A DNA stretch of 64,000 nt from Oligoflexus sp. (GTDB lineage: Bacteria > Bdellovibrionota_B > Oligoflexia > Oligoflexales > Oligoflexaceae): assembly GCF_035712445.1 (NCBI RefSeq), contig NZ_DASTAT010000071.1:62001-126000 (forward strand), given 5' to 3'. Below the pieces are notes generated by a model. That model saw only the letters and a list, made by a program, of their open reading frames with translations. It ran no database searches and was not told the origin of the DNA. Within the stretch, counting starts at the first letter, position 1. Every line of letters begins with the position of its first letter. Below are positions 1 through 7,896 of this stretch, piece after piece. The position numbers were made by a program, and so were the translations under genes.

Positions 1-16
1 ATAAACTGGAAGGGCG

Positions 17-694
17 TCAGTCACCGGATTCGGGGGAAGTGCTGCAGAGCTGATAGCCGCCGCCGTATACGTTGCGGATTTCCAGCTGGGATCCCTGCAG
101 ATAGCGTCTGAGGCGCGAGATATGACTGGCCATGGACCTGGGGGATACACGCACATCCTTCCAGACGGCAAGCACCAGATCCTCATGGCTCAGACAGTGA
201 TTAGGATTTTTCAAAAGGTGGCGGAGGATCTGCCCCTCTTTGGGTTTCAGCCTCACCCACTCCCCTTCCATACTCAGTTTCAAACGATGACCCGCGGTGT
301 CCAGGATCAAGTCGTGGAGCTGCATGACCGAACTTGTGTCGCGAGGACCATCAAAGTTCAGGATTTCCTGCACGTTGAAGGGCAGCTGGGTGCGATCATC
401 GGCGCTGATGATCATGGCGTCAGGGGATGCCGGCGCGAAGCCGTCCACGTCCCCCAGATAGAGCCTGGGCACGGATTCATAACGAATCCCGAGCAGATTT
501 TCGAGATTGATCAGCTCGTCGGCGAAATCCGCGCTCCGAACGATCACAAGGTCCGGCAAGCGTCCCCTTAAGGGTGCCATGCGCAAAAAGTTGCGCAGGG
601 AGGCGAAGGCTCGAACGGCAAAATCACCCTGCAAAAGCGCAGGCGTGCTTTCTGCTGGAGGCCGGGGACGTTCCAAAATCCAAATGACCGACAT
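17..694 (-). CDS. Winged-helix (OmpR-type) transcriptional regulator with a non-canonical N-terminal domain
   Basis: The last ~100 residues form an OmpR/PhoB-type winged helix: a strand-rich lead-in around LKPKEGQILRHLL, the recognition region VSPRSMASHISRLRRYL and the closing wing RNVYGGGYQL. The first ~120 residues have the length of a receiver domain, but the position where the phospho-acceptor aspartate is expected (PDLVIVRSADF) carries Arg/Ser, so ordinary phosphorelay control is unlikely. The ATG start follows AAGGAA. The protein is 225 aa, the family's usual size. No sensor kinase lies beside it; the next gene upstream on the same strand is a lipoprotein. The target is unknown. I am confident of the DNA-binding domain and unsure of the sensory half. 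Confidence 0.85.
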   Translation of the reverse strand: MSVIWILERPRPPAESTPALLQGDFAVRAFASLRNFLRMAPLRGRLPDLVIVRSADFADELINLENLLGIRYESVPRLYLGDVDGFAPASPDAMIISADDRTQLPFNVQEILNFDGPRDTSSVMQLHDLILDTAGHRLKLSMEGEWVRLKPKEGQILRHLLKNPNHCLSHEDLVLAVWKDVRVSPRSMASHISRLRRYLQGSQLEIRNVYGGGYQLCSTSPESGD

Positions 695-706
695 GCGAAT
701 TCCTTC

Positions 707-1900
707 TTATAGACTCATCTTACAAAGACTGTAACGCGATGTGTAGTTAGCCGGAGCTTTCATCAGCATAAGCGTCTCCTGCGAGGGATCATGATAGAAA
801 GCCGCGTGAAACGAAGTGCCTTCCTTGAAGACGCCGCGATAGCCGCGATGAACCACTTCGGTCGGTTCAATCTTGTAAATAGCGACTGTGAGTTCATGAT
901 CCAGCCACTGCGGAAGAAAGAGATAATCCGATTTGGGATCAGCGCTCAAAAGCGGTCTTGCGACGTGCACCTTGCTGATGGGCACACTGAGCTGATTTTG
1001 CTTCTGGAAAGGACTGCTTTTGCTCAGGCGTTGAATTTCAATGCTGGCATTGGTCCAAAGAAGAGTGTCACCCTTCACGTAACTCAAAAGGTTCGTGACC
1101 TTCCCTTCCTGAAAGGCCCAGCTTTCGATCGGAGCCTTGTCACCCAGGTCTATGGAATGCTGATCCTTGGGATCGCGCCAGCGCAGGGTTTGGAAACTGG
1201 GTTCCTTGACCTTGTCCGAGGTTCCACGATCGAGCCAGACCATCTGCGTTCCGCCCTGGGCATCCGCGAAAAGCTGGGCCTGACCGATCACCTGGGTTGT
1301 GGGTTCAGCGCGTGGTTTCGCGCCGCCCTTTCCATCGAGCTGCACTTCGAGCTGCAGGTAAGGTTGATCATCCAACGACTCATCTTCCTTGCCTTCTCGC
1401 ACAAGGGTTCGCAGTTTTCCGCCGGAAATCTGCCAGTCGGTGAGTTCCCAGGCTGCCTTGGTATCGCTCGAAAATTGCTGCAGGACCGCGTTGCTCTGCA
1501 GATCGCGGATCTGAATCGTCGGTTTGCCGCGATCGCTGGTTTTCAGGGCAAAAACTGCCTTTTGCTGCCAGATCCCCGCACCCAGGAGTATGCTGTCCTG
1601 GGCGATCGGCAGGGCAACCAGCGTATCCTCGTCCATGCTTGAAATACTGCGGAACGGCAGGTGATACATGGTCTTCACACCGCGGCGGGTGGTGACTTCA
1701 AGGATCAGCGAAGGCCCGAGTTCGGGCACGATATGGACACGATCGATGCGCAGATCATCCTTGCGGATCGGAATCTCGGCGCACGAGACAGATTTGGCAT
1801 CCTGCAGGGCATCCCAATCAGACTTGAGTTTGCCCGTGCCCCAGCTGCAGGCGGTCAGAAGATAGAAAGGCGCCACGAAAATGGCCAGGTTTCTCATCAT
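707..1900 (-). CDS. Predicted lipoprotein, unknown function
   Basis: The N-terminus is a lipoprotein signal peptide, with a hydrophobic stretch ending in the lipobox LLTAC near residue 18, so the mature protein should be anchored in the inner or outer membrane. The remaining ~380 residues are hydrophilic and rich in beta-strand-like segments, with repeated W-containing units (WLDRG, WRDPKD), which suggests a propeller or other all-beta fold. I recognise no family. GGTAGG precedes a double ATG. It lies just upstream of the winged-helix regulator on the same strand, so the two could be co-transcribed. A second small lipoprotein gene is divergent. Confidence 0.75.
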   Translation of the reverse strand: MMRNLAIFVAPFYLLTACSWGTGKLKSDWDALQDAKSVSCAEIPIRKDDLRIDRVHIVPELGPSLILEVTTRRGVKTMYHLPFRSISSMDEDTLVALPIAQDSILLGAGIWQQKAVFALKTSDRGKPTIQIRDLQSNAVLQQFSSDTKAAWELTDWQISGGKLRTLVREGKEDESLDDQPYLQLEVQLDGKGGAKPRAEPTTQVIGQAQLFADAQGGTQMVWLDRGTSDKVKEPSFQTLRWRDPKDQHSIDLGDKAPIESWAFQEGKVTNLLSYVKGDTLLWTNASIEIQRLSKSSPFQKQNQLSVPISKVHVARPLLSADPKSDYLFLPQWLDHELTVAIYKIEPTEVVHRGYRGVFKEGTSFHAAFYHDPSQETLMLMKAPANYTSRYSLCKMSL

Positions 1901-1984
1901 AAATGCCTACCAGTCCCTCAAGATTTTCATCAATTGGTCGATGCGTGTTTTGTAAAGATTCGGAATGAGTGCAACAGGTATTGT

Positions 1985-2314
1985 ATGCGATTTTTCATTT
2001 ATCCCAAAATAATTTTCGTCCTGGGGCTCTTCCCCTTGCTGAGCGCCTGTCAGACGATTGTTCAGCTGGAAGGGGCCACTCCGGTCAAGCTTCCCTATCT
2101 GAAAAATACAGCCAATGAATGCTATTATCTCGATGAGTTCATGCCGGTGCCGGACAATCTTGTTACGGGTCTTTCAGGCGCCCTTAAGCTCCGCTATTAC
2201 TCGTTCAAGTTTGCGAATTACAAGGATTGGAACGAACGGGAAATCGTTCTTTCATTTTATTCGCGCGATGATAAATGCTGGTCACTCTTTGAAGAATTCT
2301 ATGTTGTGAAGTGA
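1985..2314 (+). CDS. Small predicted lipoprotein, unknown function
   Basis: This is a 109-residue protein starting MRFFIYPKIIFVLGLF and carrying the lipobox LLSAC, so it is exported and lipidated. I chose the ATG at 1985 because the signal peptide begins there; the longer reading frame upstream overlaps the divergent lipoprotein gene and has no signal-like sequence. The mature part is short, acidic and aromatic-rich, with two cysteines (NECYY, DKCWS) that could form a disulphide. No family is recognised. It is followed closely by the TPR lipoprotein gene. Confidence 0.6.
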   Translation: MRFFIYPKIIFVLGLFPLLSACQTIVQLEGATPVKLPYLKNTANECYYLDEFMPVPDNLVTGLSGALKLRYYSFKFANYKDWNEREIVLSFYSRDDKCWSLFEEFYVVK

Positions 2315-2397
2315 ATGACCAAAGGGATTGCCCCTCGTACCTCGTCTCTATTCACGCTACAATATCTTTGTCGAACTGCAACTTGAGGAGCCCTCCG

Positions 2398-3477
2398 GTG
2401 CCATTCAAGCCACGCGCCATCGCTTTGGTTGTCCTCTCATGCGCCCCAGCGGGCTGTCAGACCATGAGCCTGTTCGAGTTGCCCAAGGGCTCTGCGCCGG
2501 TGGTGACTGCGGCGCCTGTTCCATTGGTTCCGGCTCCCTCGCCGCTTTTGGATCAGGCCAACGAATATGCTCGCGACGGGCTTTATCGTGAAGCCGTGGC
2601 GGCGTTCCGCAAGCATCTGTCCGAGCGCCCCAAAGATGCCGCGGCGCATAGGACGCTTGGGATTGTCTATGTGAAAACAGGTGCGTATAAACTGGCGATT
2701 CAGCATCTGCAGGAAGCTCTGCCGACTTATCCGGAGAATGCTGAGCTGAATTATTATCTGGCCGAGGCTTATCGCACGCAGACGCGCTATGCGGATGCGA
2801 TTTTTCATTATAAGAAAACTTTGCAGACTGAGCCCAAGAATGTGAATGCCTTGAAGGCTCTCGCGTGGAGCTATTATTCGATTCGCTATTATGCCGAGGC
2901 GTTGAAGACGGCGAAGTTCCTTAAAAAGCTCGACCCGAATGATTTTCAGATTTCGATCATCAACGCGCGCATTCTGAATAAAATTGGGATGAATGACAAG
3001 GCTTTGGCTATTCTCAATAAGACCGAGGCGCTGTCCGGTCCCCAGGAGCTGCCGTATCTTTACAGCGTGAAGGGGGACATCCTCCTGGACGAGGGCAACC
3101 GCGTGGAGGCTGAGCAGGCTTACCGCAAAGCCCTGCAGGACCAGCCGCTCCTGCCGGGGGCTCTGACTGGTCTTGCGAAAAAGTTCATCAAGGATCAGCA
3201 AAACCTCGATATGGCGGTCACCTATCTCGAACGCGCGCTGCGCATCCGGCCGAATCTGACGGAAGCTTACTTCCTATTAGGCCAGGCGCTCGAGAAAAAG
3301 GATCCCAGGAAGTCGCTGGAAAACTACCGCACCTTCGCCAAGGAAGCCGCCATGGATCCTCAGTTTCAGCAGGAGCTGGGGTTCGCCCGGGAAAAGATCG
3401 CGGCGGTGGATGGCAAGGACGAGAACGCGGCGAACAGCAATGTGAAGCAGGTGGAAGATCTGGAGGATGCGCTCTAG
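2398..3477 (+). CDS. TPR-repeat lipoprotein
   Basis: The start is GTG at 2398, with GAGGAG seven bases upstream. It gives a short lipoprotein signal ending in the lipobox PAGC, whereas the upstream ATG at 2311 would bury the signal. After a proline-rich linker (residues ~35-50) the protein is made of tandem tetratricopeptide repeats to near residue 330 (units such as AYKLAIQHLQEALPTYPENA and YADAIFHYKKTLQTEPKN), ending in an acidic tail. TPR lipoproteins usually act as periplasmic scaffolds for secretion, pilus or cell-envelope machines; the partner cannot be told here. The last 27 bases of the gene, including the stop codon, are copied 72 bases downstream. Confidence 0.85.
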   Translation: MPFKPRAIALVVLSCAPAGCQTMSLFELPKGSAPVVTAAPVPLVPAPSPLLDQANEYARDGLYREAVAAFRKHLSERPKDAAAHRTLGIVYVKTGAYKLAIQHLQEALPTYPENAELNYYLAEAYRTQTRYADAIFHYKKTLQTEPKNVNALKALAWSYYSIRYYAEALKTAKFLKKLDPNDFQISIINARILNKIGMNDKALAILNKTEALSGPQELPYLYSVKGDILLDEGNRVEAEQAYRKALQDQPLLPGALTGLAKKFIKDQQNLDMAVTYLERALRIRPNLTEAYFLLGQALEKKDPRKSLENYRTFAKEAAMDPQFQQELGFAREKIAAVDGKDENAANSNVKQVEDLEDAL

Positions 3478-3620
3478 CGGGCGCAGGCGGAAGACGTCAT
3501 GACCCGAAGGGTTACCGCGCAGGCGGAAGATCTGGAGGATGCGCTCTAGCGAGCTGTCCTGCCGTCATGGCCCGAAGGGCCATCGCGCAGGCGGAAGACG
3601 TCGTGGCCCGAAGGGCCATC
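3453..3620. repeat. Duplicated gene 3' end plus 36-bp repeat units with UUCG-type hairpins
   Basis: The 27 bases at 3453-3479, the end and stop of the TPR lipoprotein gene, recur exactly at 3525-3551. Between and after them lies a 36-base unit beginning GCGCAGGCGGAAGA at 3481, 3517 (partial) and 3585. The unit ends in the palindrome ATGGCCCGAAGGGCCAT. Read on the minus strand this is a GC-rich stem closed by a C(UUCG)G tetraloop, lying just beyond the stop of the minus-strand gene ending at 3631. There is no T-run, so it is not a standard intrinsic terminator. It could stabilise mRNA ends or be a REP-like element. Confidence 0.75.
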
Positions 3621-3630
3621 ATTTCTTCTT

Positions 3631-4011
3631 TCACACCAGCTTCATTTCCTCTTTCTGATAGCTCAGCAAACTCCGCCGCGCATCGAAAAGGTTCTTGTAC
3701 GAATCATAACGGACCTTCAGCCGATCAGATTCGCGGCGAGCCTCCACCAGCTTATCCAGAAAATCCAGATATTCGGGATCGGTTTCCGTGAGGCGCTTCA
3801 AACGGGCCTCACTCACCTTTCCATCATCGAGCCGCAAGGCAACCCGGGCTCGAATGGTTGGCTTCATCAGCTCATAGTGCTCCGCCGTTTTCTTGGCCTC
3901 GACATAGGCCAATCCCACTTTGTTAGCGATATGAACAATCTCCTCCAAACCCAGTTTATCCCAGGACTTTCCGTCCTGCGGCTGTGAATTGGCTTTGTCC
4001 GCGGATTTCAT
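3631..4011 (-). CDS. Hypothetical helical/coiled-coil protein
   Basis: The protein is about 126 aa, starting at the internal ATG (MKSADKANS), which has AAAGG upstream; a further 25-residue extension is open but lacks a clear binding site. The sequence is highly charged and helical throughout, with heptad-like stretches (VEAKKTAEHYELMKP, LVEARRESDRLKVRYDSYKN) typical of a long coiled coil. It has no signal peptide or membrane segment, so it is probably cytoplasmic. I do not recognise the family. It stands alone, convergent with the TPR lipoprotein gene and divergent from the unknown pair at 4189. The 36-base hairpin repeats lie at its 3' end. Confidence 0.6.
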   Translation of the reverse strand: MKSADKANSQPQDGKSWDKLGLEEIVHIANKVGLAYVEAKKTAEHYELMKPTIRARVALRLDDGKVSEARLKRLTETDPEYLDFLDKLVEARRESDRLKVRYDSYKNLFDARRSLLSYQKEEMKLV

Positions 4012-4188
4012 ACGTTTTTTTACCTTTGCAACGCAGGCCCTGATAAGACCTCCGAAAAATTTAACCGGAACTTTTGACTTCGTCAAATATGCCCTTAAGG
4101 ATTTGCCAAATTTTCCGATACGTCATAAAGGGTGGATAATTCCAGACATAATATGTCACAATGGAAGAGGTAGGAAAAGGATAATCCT

Positions 4189-4794
4189 ATGAACACCGTC
4201 GAGCTAGTCAGTCCCTTGGATTTCTTTCGCGATCAGGTCACGAATGCGGCCCAATCATTGAAACTTCAACTCAATGATGACATCGAATTCTACCTCGTCA
4301 ACCTCCTCTGTGAGTTTATCAACCCTGCACAACTGAACATTGACGATGATATGGCTGTGCTGGACACGCCCCTGGCTTTGATGCTGAAAAAAGCCCTGGA
4401 ATCCTCGCCTGACACCCAAATCAAAGTCTATAAGCGCCTGGGCGACACCAGTCTTTACCTCGCCGGCTATTTCCAGGATTATTTCAATCGCAAGACCTTT
4501 GACGTCGGCTACTACATTAACATGGGTGCCGCCGCTTACAACCAAACTTCCACACTCATGCGCACCCATAAAAACGACAGCCACTTCTCAAAAGTCTATT
4601 TGAGCATGGCTCAGGATTTCCGTTCGCTGGTGAATCTGGTGGCCGAGATTTCCGAATCCACACCGCTCGCCAGCAAACGCGATCTTTTGACAACGTACAC
4701 CCGCTGGCAGCATACGCAATCGGGCAAACTGCGCAAGATTCTGGAAGACGAAGGCATCACGCCTATTCCTCTTCTGAATAAAGATCCGCAATGA
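4189..4794 (+). CDS. Conserved-looking hypothetical protein, first gene of a coupled pair
   Basis: A 201-residue soluble protein, mostly helical, with no signal peptide. Recognisable stretches include DDIEFYLVNLLCEFINP, a LGDTSLYLAGYFQDYF segment and a YYINMGAAAYNQTS segment, all of which read as conserved helices of a globular domain. I know no named family for it. Its stop codon overlaps the start of the next gene (ATGA at 4791-4794), so the two are translationally coupled and probably act together. The ATG lies just after an AGGAAAAGGA-type binding site. Confidence 0.75.
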   Translation: MNTVELVSPLDFFRDQVTNAAQSLKLQLNDDIEFYLVNLLCEFINPAQLNIDDDMAVLDTPLALMLKKALESSPDTQIKVYKRLGDTSLYLAGYFQDYFNRKTFDVGYYINMGAAAYNQTSTLMRTHKNDSHFSKVYLSMAQDFRSLVNLVAEISESTPLASKRDLLTTYTRWQHTQSGKLRKILEDEGITPIPLLNKDPQ

Positions 4795-5447
4795 TGCGGG
4801 CCTCGTTTCAGGACATGATCCAGCGCATCGAGGATGAGCTGGCCGCGTCCTATGGTTTTCCCATAGCCGTGTCCGCTTCCTCATGTCTGACGCAATCCGC
4901 CGAGGCCGCCGCGGTCGCCTCTGAAAATCGGGCCGCCTTGATCCTGCGAACCGATCCTGTGCAGGATGAGCTGGAAGTCGGACTCTACTTTAAACCCGAC
5001 CTCATGGCTACCATCGAGCAGCAAAATCCGCTGCAAAGACTCGATAGTCATAACCTCGATGCCTTCTGCGTGGCCGTCGAGGAAGTCAGTCATTTCCATC
5101 TGGTGATCAATCGCGTTCAGGCAGGTCAAGGCGTGAGTCTTCTCGAACTCGAATGGCAAGGCGAAGTGGATAAGCTTCTGATCGCCGGCCGTGTCCTGGA
5201 GCAGCAAACCGGCGATCCGCATCTGCCGCAGCTGACCCGCATGATCTTTGATCATTCCTATTGCTACACATCACAGCAGGATCTTTACGAAGAGGCCCAC
5301 CGCCTCGCAGCCCGTTACTGCTATAAACTCCTGCCCGAGCTGCAGAGCGCACCCAGCCGCAAACGAGCCGGAAAACTGCGGGACGCCTGCCGTCAGACCT
5401 ATGAGCTCCTCTGGGCGGAAAAGCTTCGCACCATCAATCGACTTTGA
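4791..5447 (+). CDS. Hypothetical protein coupled to the preceding gene
   Basis: A 218-residue soluble protein whose start overlaps the stop of the previous gene by four bases. A central stretch, LDAFCVAVEEVSHFHLVINR, is helical with a conserved-looking E-E-x-S-H-x-H cluster; it might bind a metal, but it is not a standard HExxH protease motif. The C-terminal third is basic and helical (SRKRAGKLRDACRQTYELL). No named family is recognised. The tight coupling suggests that the two products form a complex or act in one process. Confidence 0.75.
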   Translation: MMRASFQDMIQRIEDELAASYGFPIAVSASSCLTQSAEAAAVASENRAALILRTDPVQDELEVGLYFKPDLMATIEQQNPLQRLDSHNLDAFCVAVEEVSHFHLVINRVQAGQGVSLLELEWQGEVDKLLIAGRVLEQQTGDPHLPQLTRMIFDHSYCYTSQQDLYEEAHRLAARYCYKLLPELQSAPSRKRAGKLRDACRQTYELLWAEKLRTINRL

Positions 5448-5493
5448 GCCTCACGCCTCCTGTGATAGGAACGAGGGATGGAGGCATCACCTC

Positions 5494-6366
5494 GTGAAAA
5501 CTCGCGCCCAAGGTTTAAATCTGCACGATATGAAGGCGTTTGGCCTTCTCCACAGCAATGTCGAAATGATTCGCATTGATCGTCTGGAAGAAAGGCATCA
5601 GCCGAAAATTCCCTTTCCCCATAAGCATAGCTTTTTTCAAATCGTTATTATTTCTGAAGGCCAGGGTTGGCATGAAATCGATTTCACGCGCCACCCAGTT
5701 CAAGCGGGCACGCTTTTTATCATAAAGCCGGGACAGGTGCATGCGTGGGAGCTCAGTCCTGATACAGCCGGATATCTGGTCGAGTTCGAATCCCAGACCC
5801 TTCGAAAAGTTCAGAATCTGAATGATCCTCTGGCAAGGCTTCATGCACTGCCTGATGCCATGACTCCTGAACCCGCACAGCATGATCACGTTCTGCGGCT
5901 TTGTCAGGATATGCTGCACGAGCAGCAAGGAAAACCCTCGGGCTGGGAAACCATCCTGCAGCTTGAGCTTTTGACTCTGCTCTCTCTTTTCTTTCGCTTC
6001 TCCCCATCCTCTCTCATGCTCCCAGATAAGGATCACACGCTGCAGATCTTTTTCAGTCTGGTCGAGACTCACTTCACGCGCCATCACAATCTTGAATTCT
6101 ATGCCGATAAACTTTCTTTGACACCGAAGGCCCTTACCATGCGCGTGACGCGGGCCTTGGGAATTCCGCCGAAGAAGGTGATACAGGATCGCTGTCTCCT
6201 GGAAGCGAAAAGACTCCTCGCTTACTCCACAGATGCCAATACCGCGATTGCCCGAAAAATTGGTTTTGATGATCCCAATTATTTCCTGCGACTCTTCCGC
6301 TCCAAAACCGGCATGACGCCCAGCGAGTTCCGCAGCCAGCAACTGGACAAAAGTCACAGGGCCTAG
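5494..6366 (+). CDS. AraC-family transcriptional regulator
   Basis: A 290-residue regulator with the usual AraC layout. The N-terminal cupin-like sensory domain has FPHKHSFFQIVIISEGQGWHEIDF and the turn AGTLFIIKPGQVHAW (residues ~20-80). The C-terminal double helix-turn-helix has the second-HTH signature IARKIGFDDPNYFLRLFRSKTGMTPSEFR. The start is GTG at 5494 with GGAGG nine bases upstream; the longer open frame overlaps the preceding gene in another frame. Such cupin-type members often sense small organic molecules, but the effector is not evident. The next gene downstream is the HtpX-like protein. Confidence 0.9.
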   Translation: MKTRAQGLNLHDMKAFGLLHSNVEMIRIDRLEERHQPKIPFPHKHSFFQIVIISEGQGWHEIDFTRHPVQAGTLFIIKPGQVHAWELSPDTAGYLVEFESQTLRKVQNLNDPLARLHALPDAMTPEPAQHDHVLRLCQDMLHEQQGKPSGWETILQLELLTLLSLFFRFSPSSLMLPDKDHTLQIFFSLVETHFTRHHNLEFYADKLSLTPKALTMRVTRALGIPPKKVIQDRCLLEAKRLLAYSTDANTAIARKIGFDDPNYFLRLFRSKTGMTPSEFRSQQLDKSHRA

Positions 6367-6467
6367 CACTAATGTAACATATTGATAATATAAGTCTTTA
6401 TTATTTCCATCCGGGTTTTTCTGAGGTACGATCGTCCTGAGACGTGAAACAGTTCGGGAGTAACTCC

Positions 6468-7361
6468 ATGCTCAGACAGATCTTTGCCTCCCTCACAAGT
6501 TATGGGGGAGTCCTGCTTACCTTTGTCTTTTGGTACACAATCATTCCTTTGCAGCCGAAGTTCGAGGAATGGCAAAGGGATCCCATGAATCTCTTTCTGG
6601 CCCTGGCTGTCTGGGGCCTTCTTGGTGGCATCAGCTGTCTTTTTCTCTCCCGGCATATTGCAGCCTGGGGCATGAAGGTGGACCTGGCCGAAACGAATGC
6701 CGAGGATGCCGACATTACGAAGGCGACACTGATTTTGCATCGGGTTCAAAAGAAGCTCGGCCTTAAACATAAGCCGCAGCTTGGTGTCTATGAGAACTCT
6801 GAGATCAATGGTTTCATGGTGGGACTGACCCTATCCCGGAGCACTCTCGCATTGTCACGCGGCGCTTTGCAAAATCTGAGTGATGATGATCTGGCAATTC
6901 TTATGAGCCGCGAGATTTTGCACTTCAAAAGCGGGGACGTCCACGCCCTCGCCTTTATGCAAGGCGTCCTCTTCTCATTCACACTTTATGTGTCCAGGAT
7001 GCTGGCTTTTCTTCTGGGAACCAGCCTGAGACAGACCGAAGAGGAGGAAACATCCTCTCAGGGCGTGGAGATGATCCTGACCACGGCGCTGCTCCTGCTT
7101 TTGACTTTACCTGGGACTCTTATCTTCTGGCTCTTCAGTCGAGCCAGCGCGGTGCGCGCGGATACGGCCGTGGCGCGCCTTGTGGGTTCATCGGTCTATG
7201 CTGCGTTTTTGAATCGTGTTCAGGGTCTAAGACCGCCCAAGTCCGAGATTTTTTCCGATGCCTTCAAACTGCAAAGTCAAACCTATCCTGCCTGGTCCGG
7301 CTGGCCATCCCTGCAGCCGGGACTGCCCCTTCGTCAGAAAATTCTCGTCACCCCTTCCTAA
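6468..7361 (+). CDS. HtpX-like (M48) membrane protein with a broken zinc-protease motif
   Basis: The 297-residue protein has the length and layout of HtpX: two N-terminal membrane helices, the VYENSEINGFMVGLTLSRS segment (HtpX has an equivalent 'N-AFATG' strand), a helix where HExxH is expected, then two more membrane helices. The zinc motif reads SREILH: the first histidine is Arg148, while Glu149 and His152 remain. The downstream ligand motif (usually REFxAD) reads AVRAD, so the third zinc ligand also appears lost. The ATG start follows GGGAG by seven bases. It is probably a non-catalytic membrane protein derived from HtpX. Function unknown. Confidence 0.75.
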   Translation: MLRQIFASLTSYGGVLLTFVFWYTIIPLQPKFEEWQRDPMNLFLALAVWGLLGGISCLFLSRHIAAWGMKVDLAETNAEDADITKATLILHRVQKKLGLKHKPQLGVYENSEINGFMVGLTLSRSTLALSRGALQNLSDDDLAILMSREILHFKSGDVHALAFMQGVLFSFTLYVSRMLAFLLGTSLRQTEEEETSSQGVEMILTTALLLLLTLPGTLIFWLFSRASAVRADTAVARLVGSSVYAAFLNRVQGLRPPKSEIFSDAFKLQSQTYPAWSGWPSLQPGLPLRQKILVTPS

Positions 7362-7405
7362 GCCGCGTTATCAGGATGCCTCTCGGAGACTCGTCAGAGT
7401 CTCCG

Positions 7406-7809
7406 TCATCCGAAGGCTTGAAAAGAGCTGCTTCCACAGCTTTCCGTGAACCTCAGCTGCAGACGCCCGCCCATCTTCATGAGGCGATGCTGGACGGCAT
7501 CCAGCCCCGCGGGGTTTTGGAGTTTCTCCGTCCGCGCGTTGCCCTTGAGGGTATGAAGGATTCGATAGTTTGCTGGGCCAGTTCAAGAGGCGGCGTATGG
7601 CGATGCGGCTGGATTTCAAGAACATTTCGAAAAGTCGCGGATCACCCTGCAGGATCGTGCTCATGATCTCTTCTGATGATAAGCATACGCTCGACTTTGA
7701 AGTCATTCAACACGGGCTCCCAGTTGAGTTCCAGAGTGCGCCTTGAGCCGATCGCCTGATGAAAGCGGATCTCCCGTGGAAGTAAATGGCGTAAACAGCA
7801 ACAGCGGAA
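7406..7809 (-). pseudogene. Frameshifted remnant of a sensor histidine kinase / Hpt protein
   Basis: Three reading frames on the minus strand carry consecutive pieces of one protein. Frame A (7809-7645) reads RRTLELNWEPV...KVERMLIIRRD, the strand pair that ends a PAS-like domain in kinases of this type, and stops at TGA. Frame B, through ~7660-7590, reads LQGDPRLFEMFLKSSRIAIRRL, an Hpt-type first helix. Frame C (7582-7409) reads YRILHTLKGNAR, a classical Hpt histidine box, then GLDAVQHRLMKMGGRLQL, like the end of a kinase ATPase domain. The join between the H-box and the ATPase end is too short, implying an internal deletion. There is no intact start. Confidence 0.65.
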
Positions 7810-7857
7810 CTATCGCCATGATTTGGAGCAATCATAAAACAGCGGGATAAAGTCAGG

Positions 7858-7888
7858 AAGAAAAGGGGCGTCCCGCGGAAAGCGGGAC
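7858..7888 (-). terminator. Intrinsic terminator of gltA
   Basis: A 7-bp perfect stem GTCCCGC/GCGGGAC (7870-7876 and 7882-7888) with a 5-base loop sits just past the gltA stop. On the minus strand it is followed by a T-rich tract (CCCCTTTTCTTCC). Confidence 0.8.
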
Positions 7889-7896
7889 CGGACCAC

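Noticed and set aside
3481..3620. Possible CRISPR array from the 36-base repeats
   Set aside because: Only about three irregular units, the spacing is uneven, units are adjacent without unique spacers of constant size, and no cas gene is near.
7371..7706. 111-residue open frame on the minus strand as an intact gene
   Set aside because: Only its middle part reads like an Hpt helix; the rest is out of frame with the recognisable pieces, so it is treated as part of the pseudogene.
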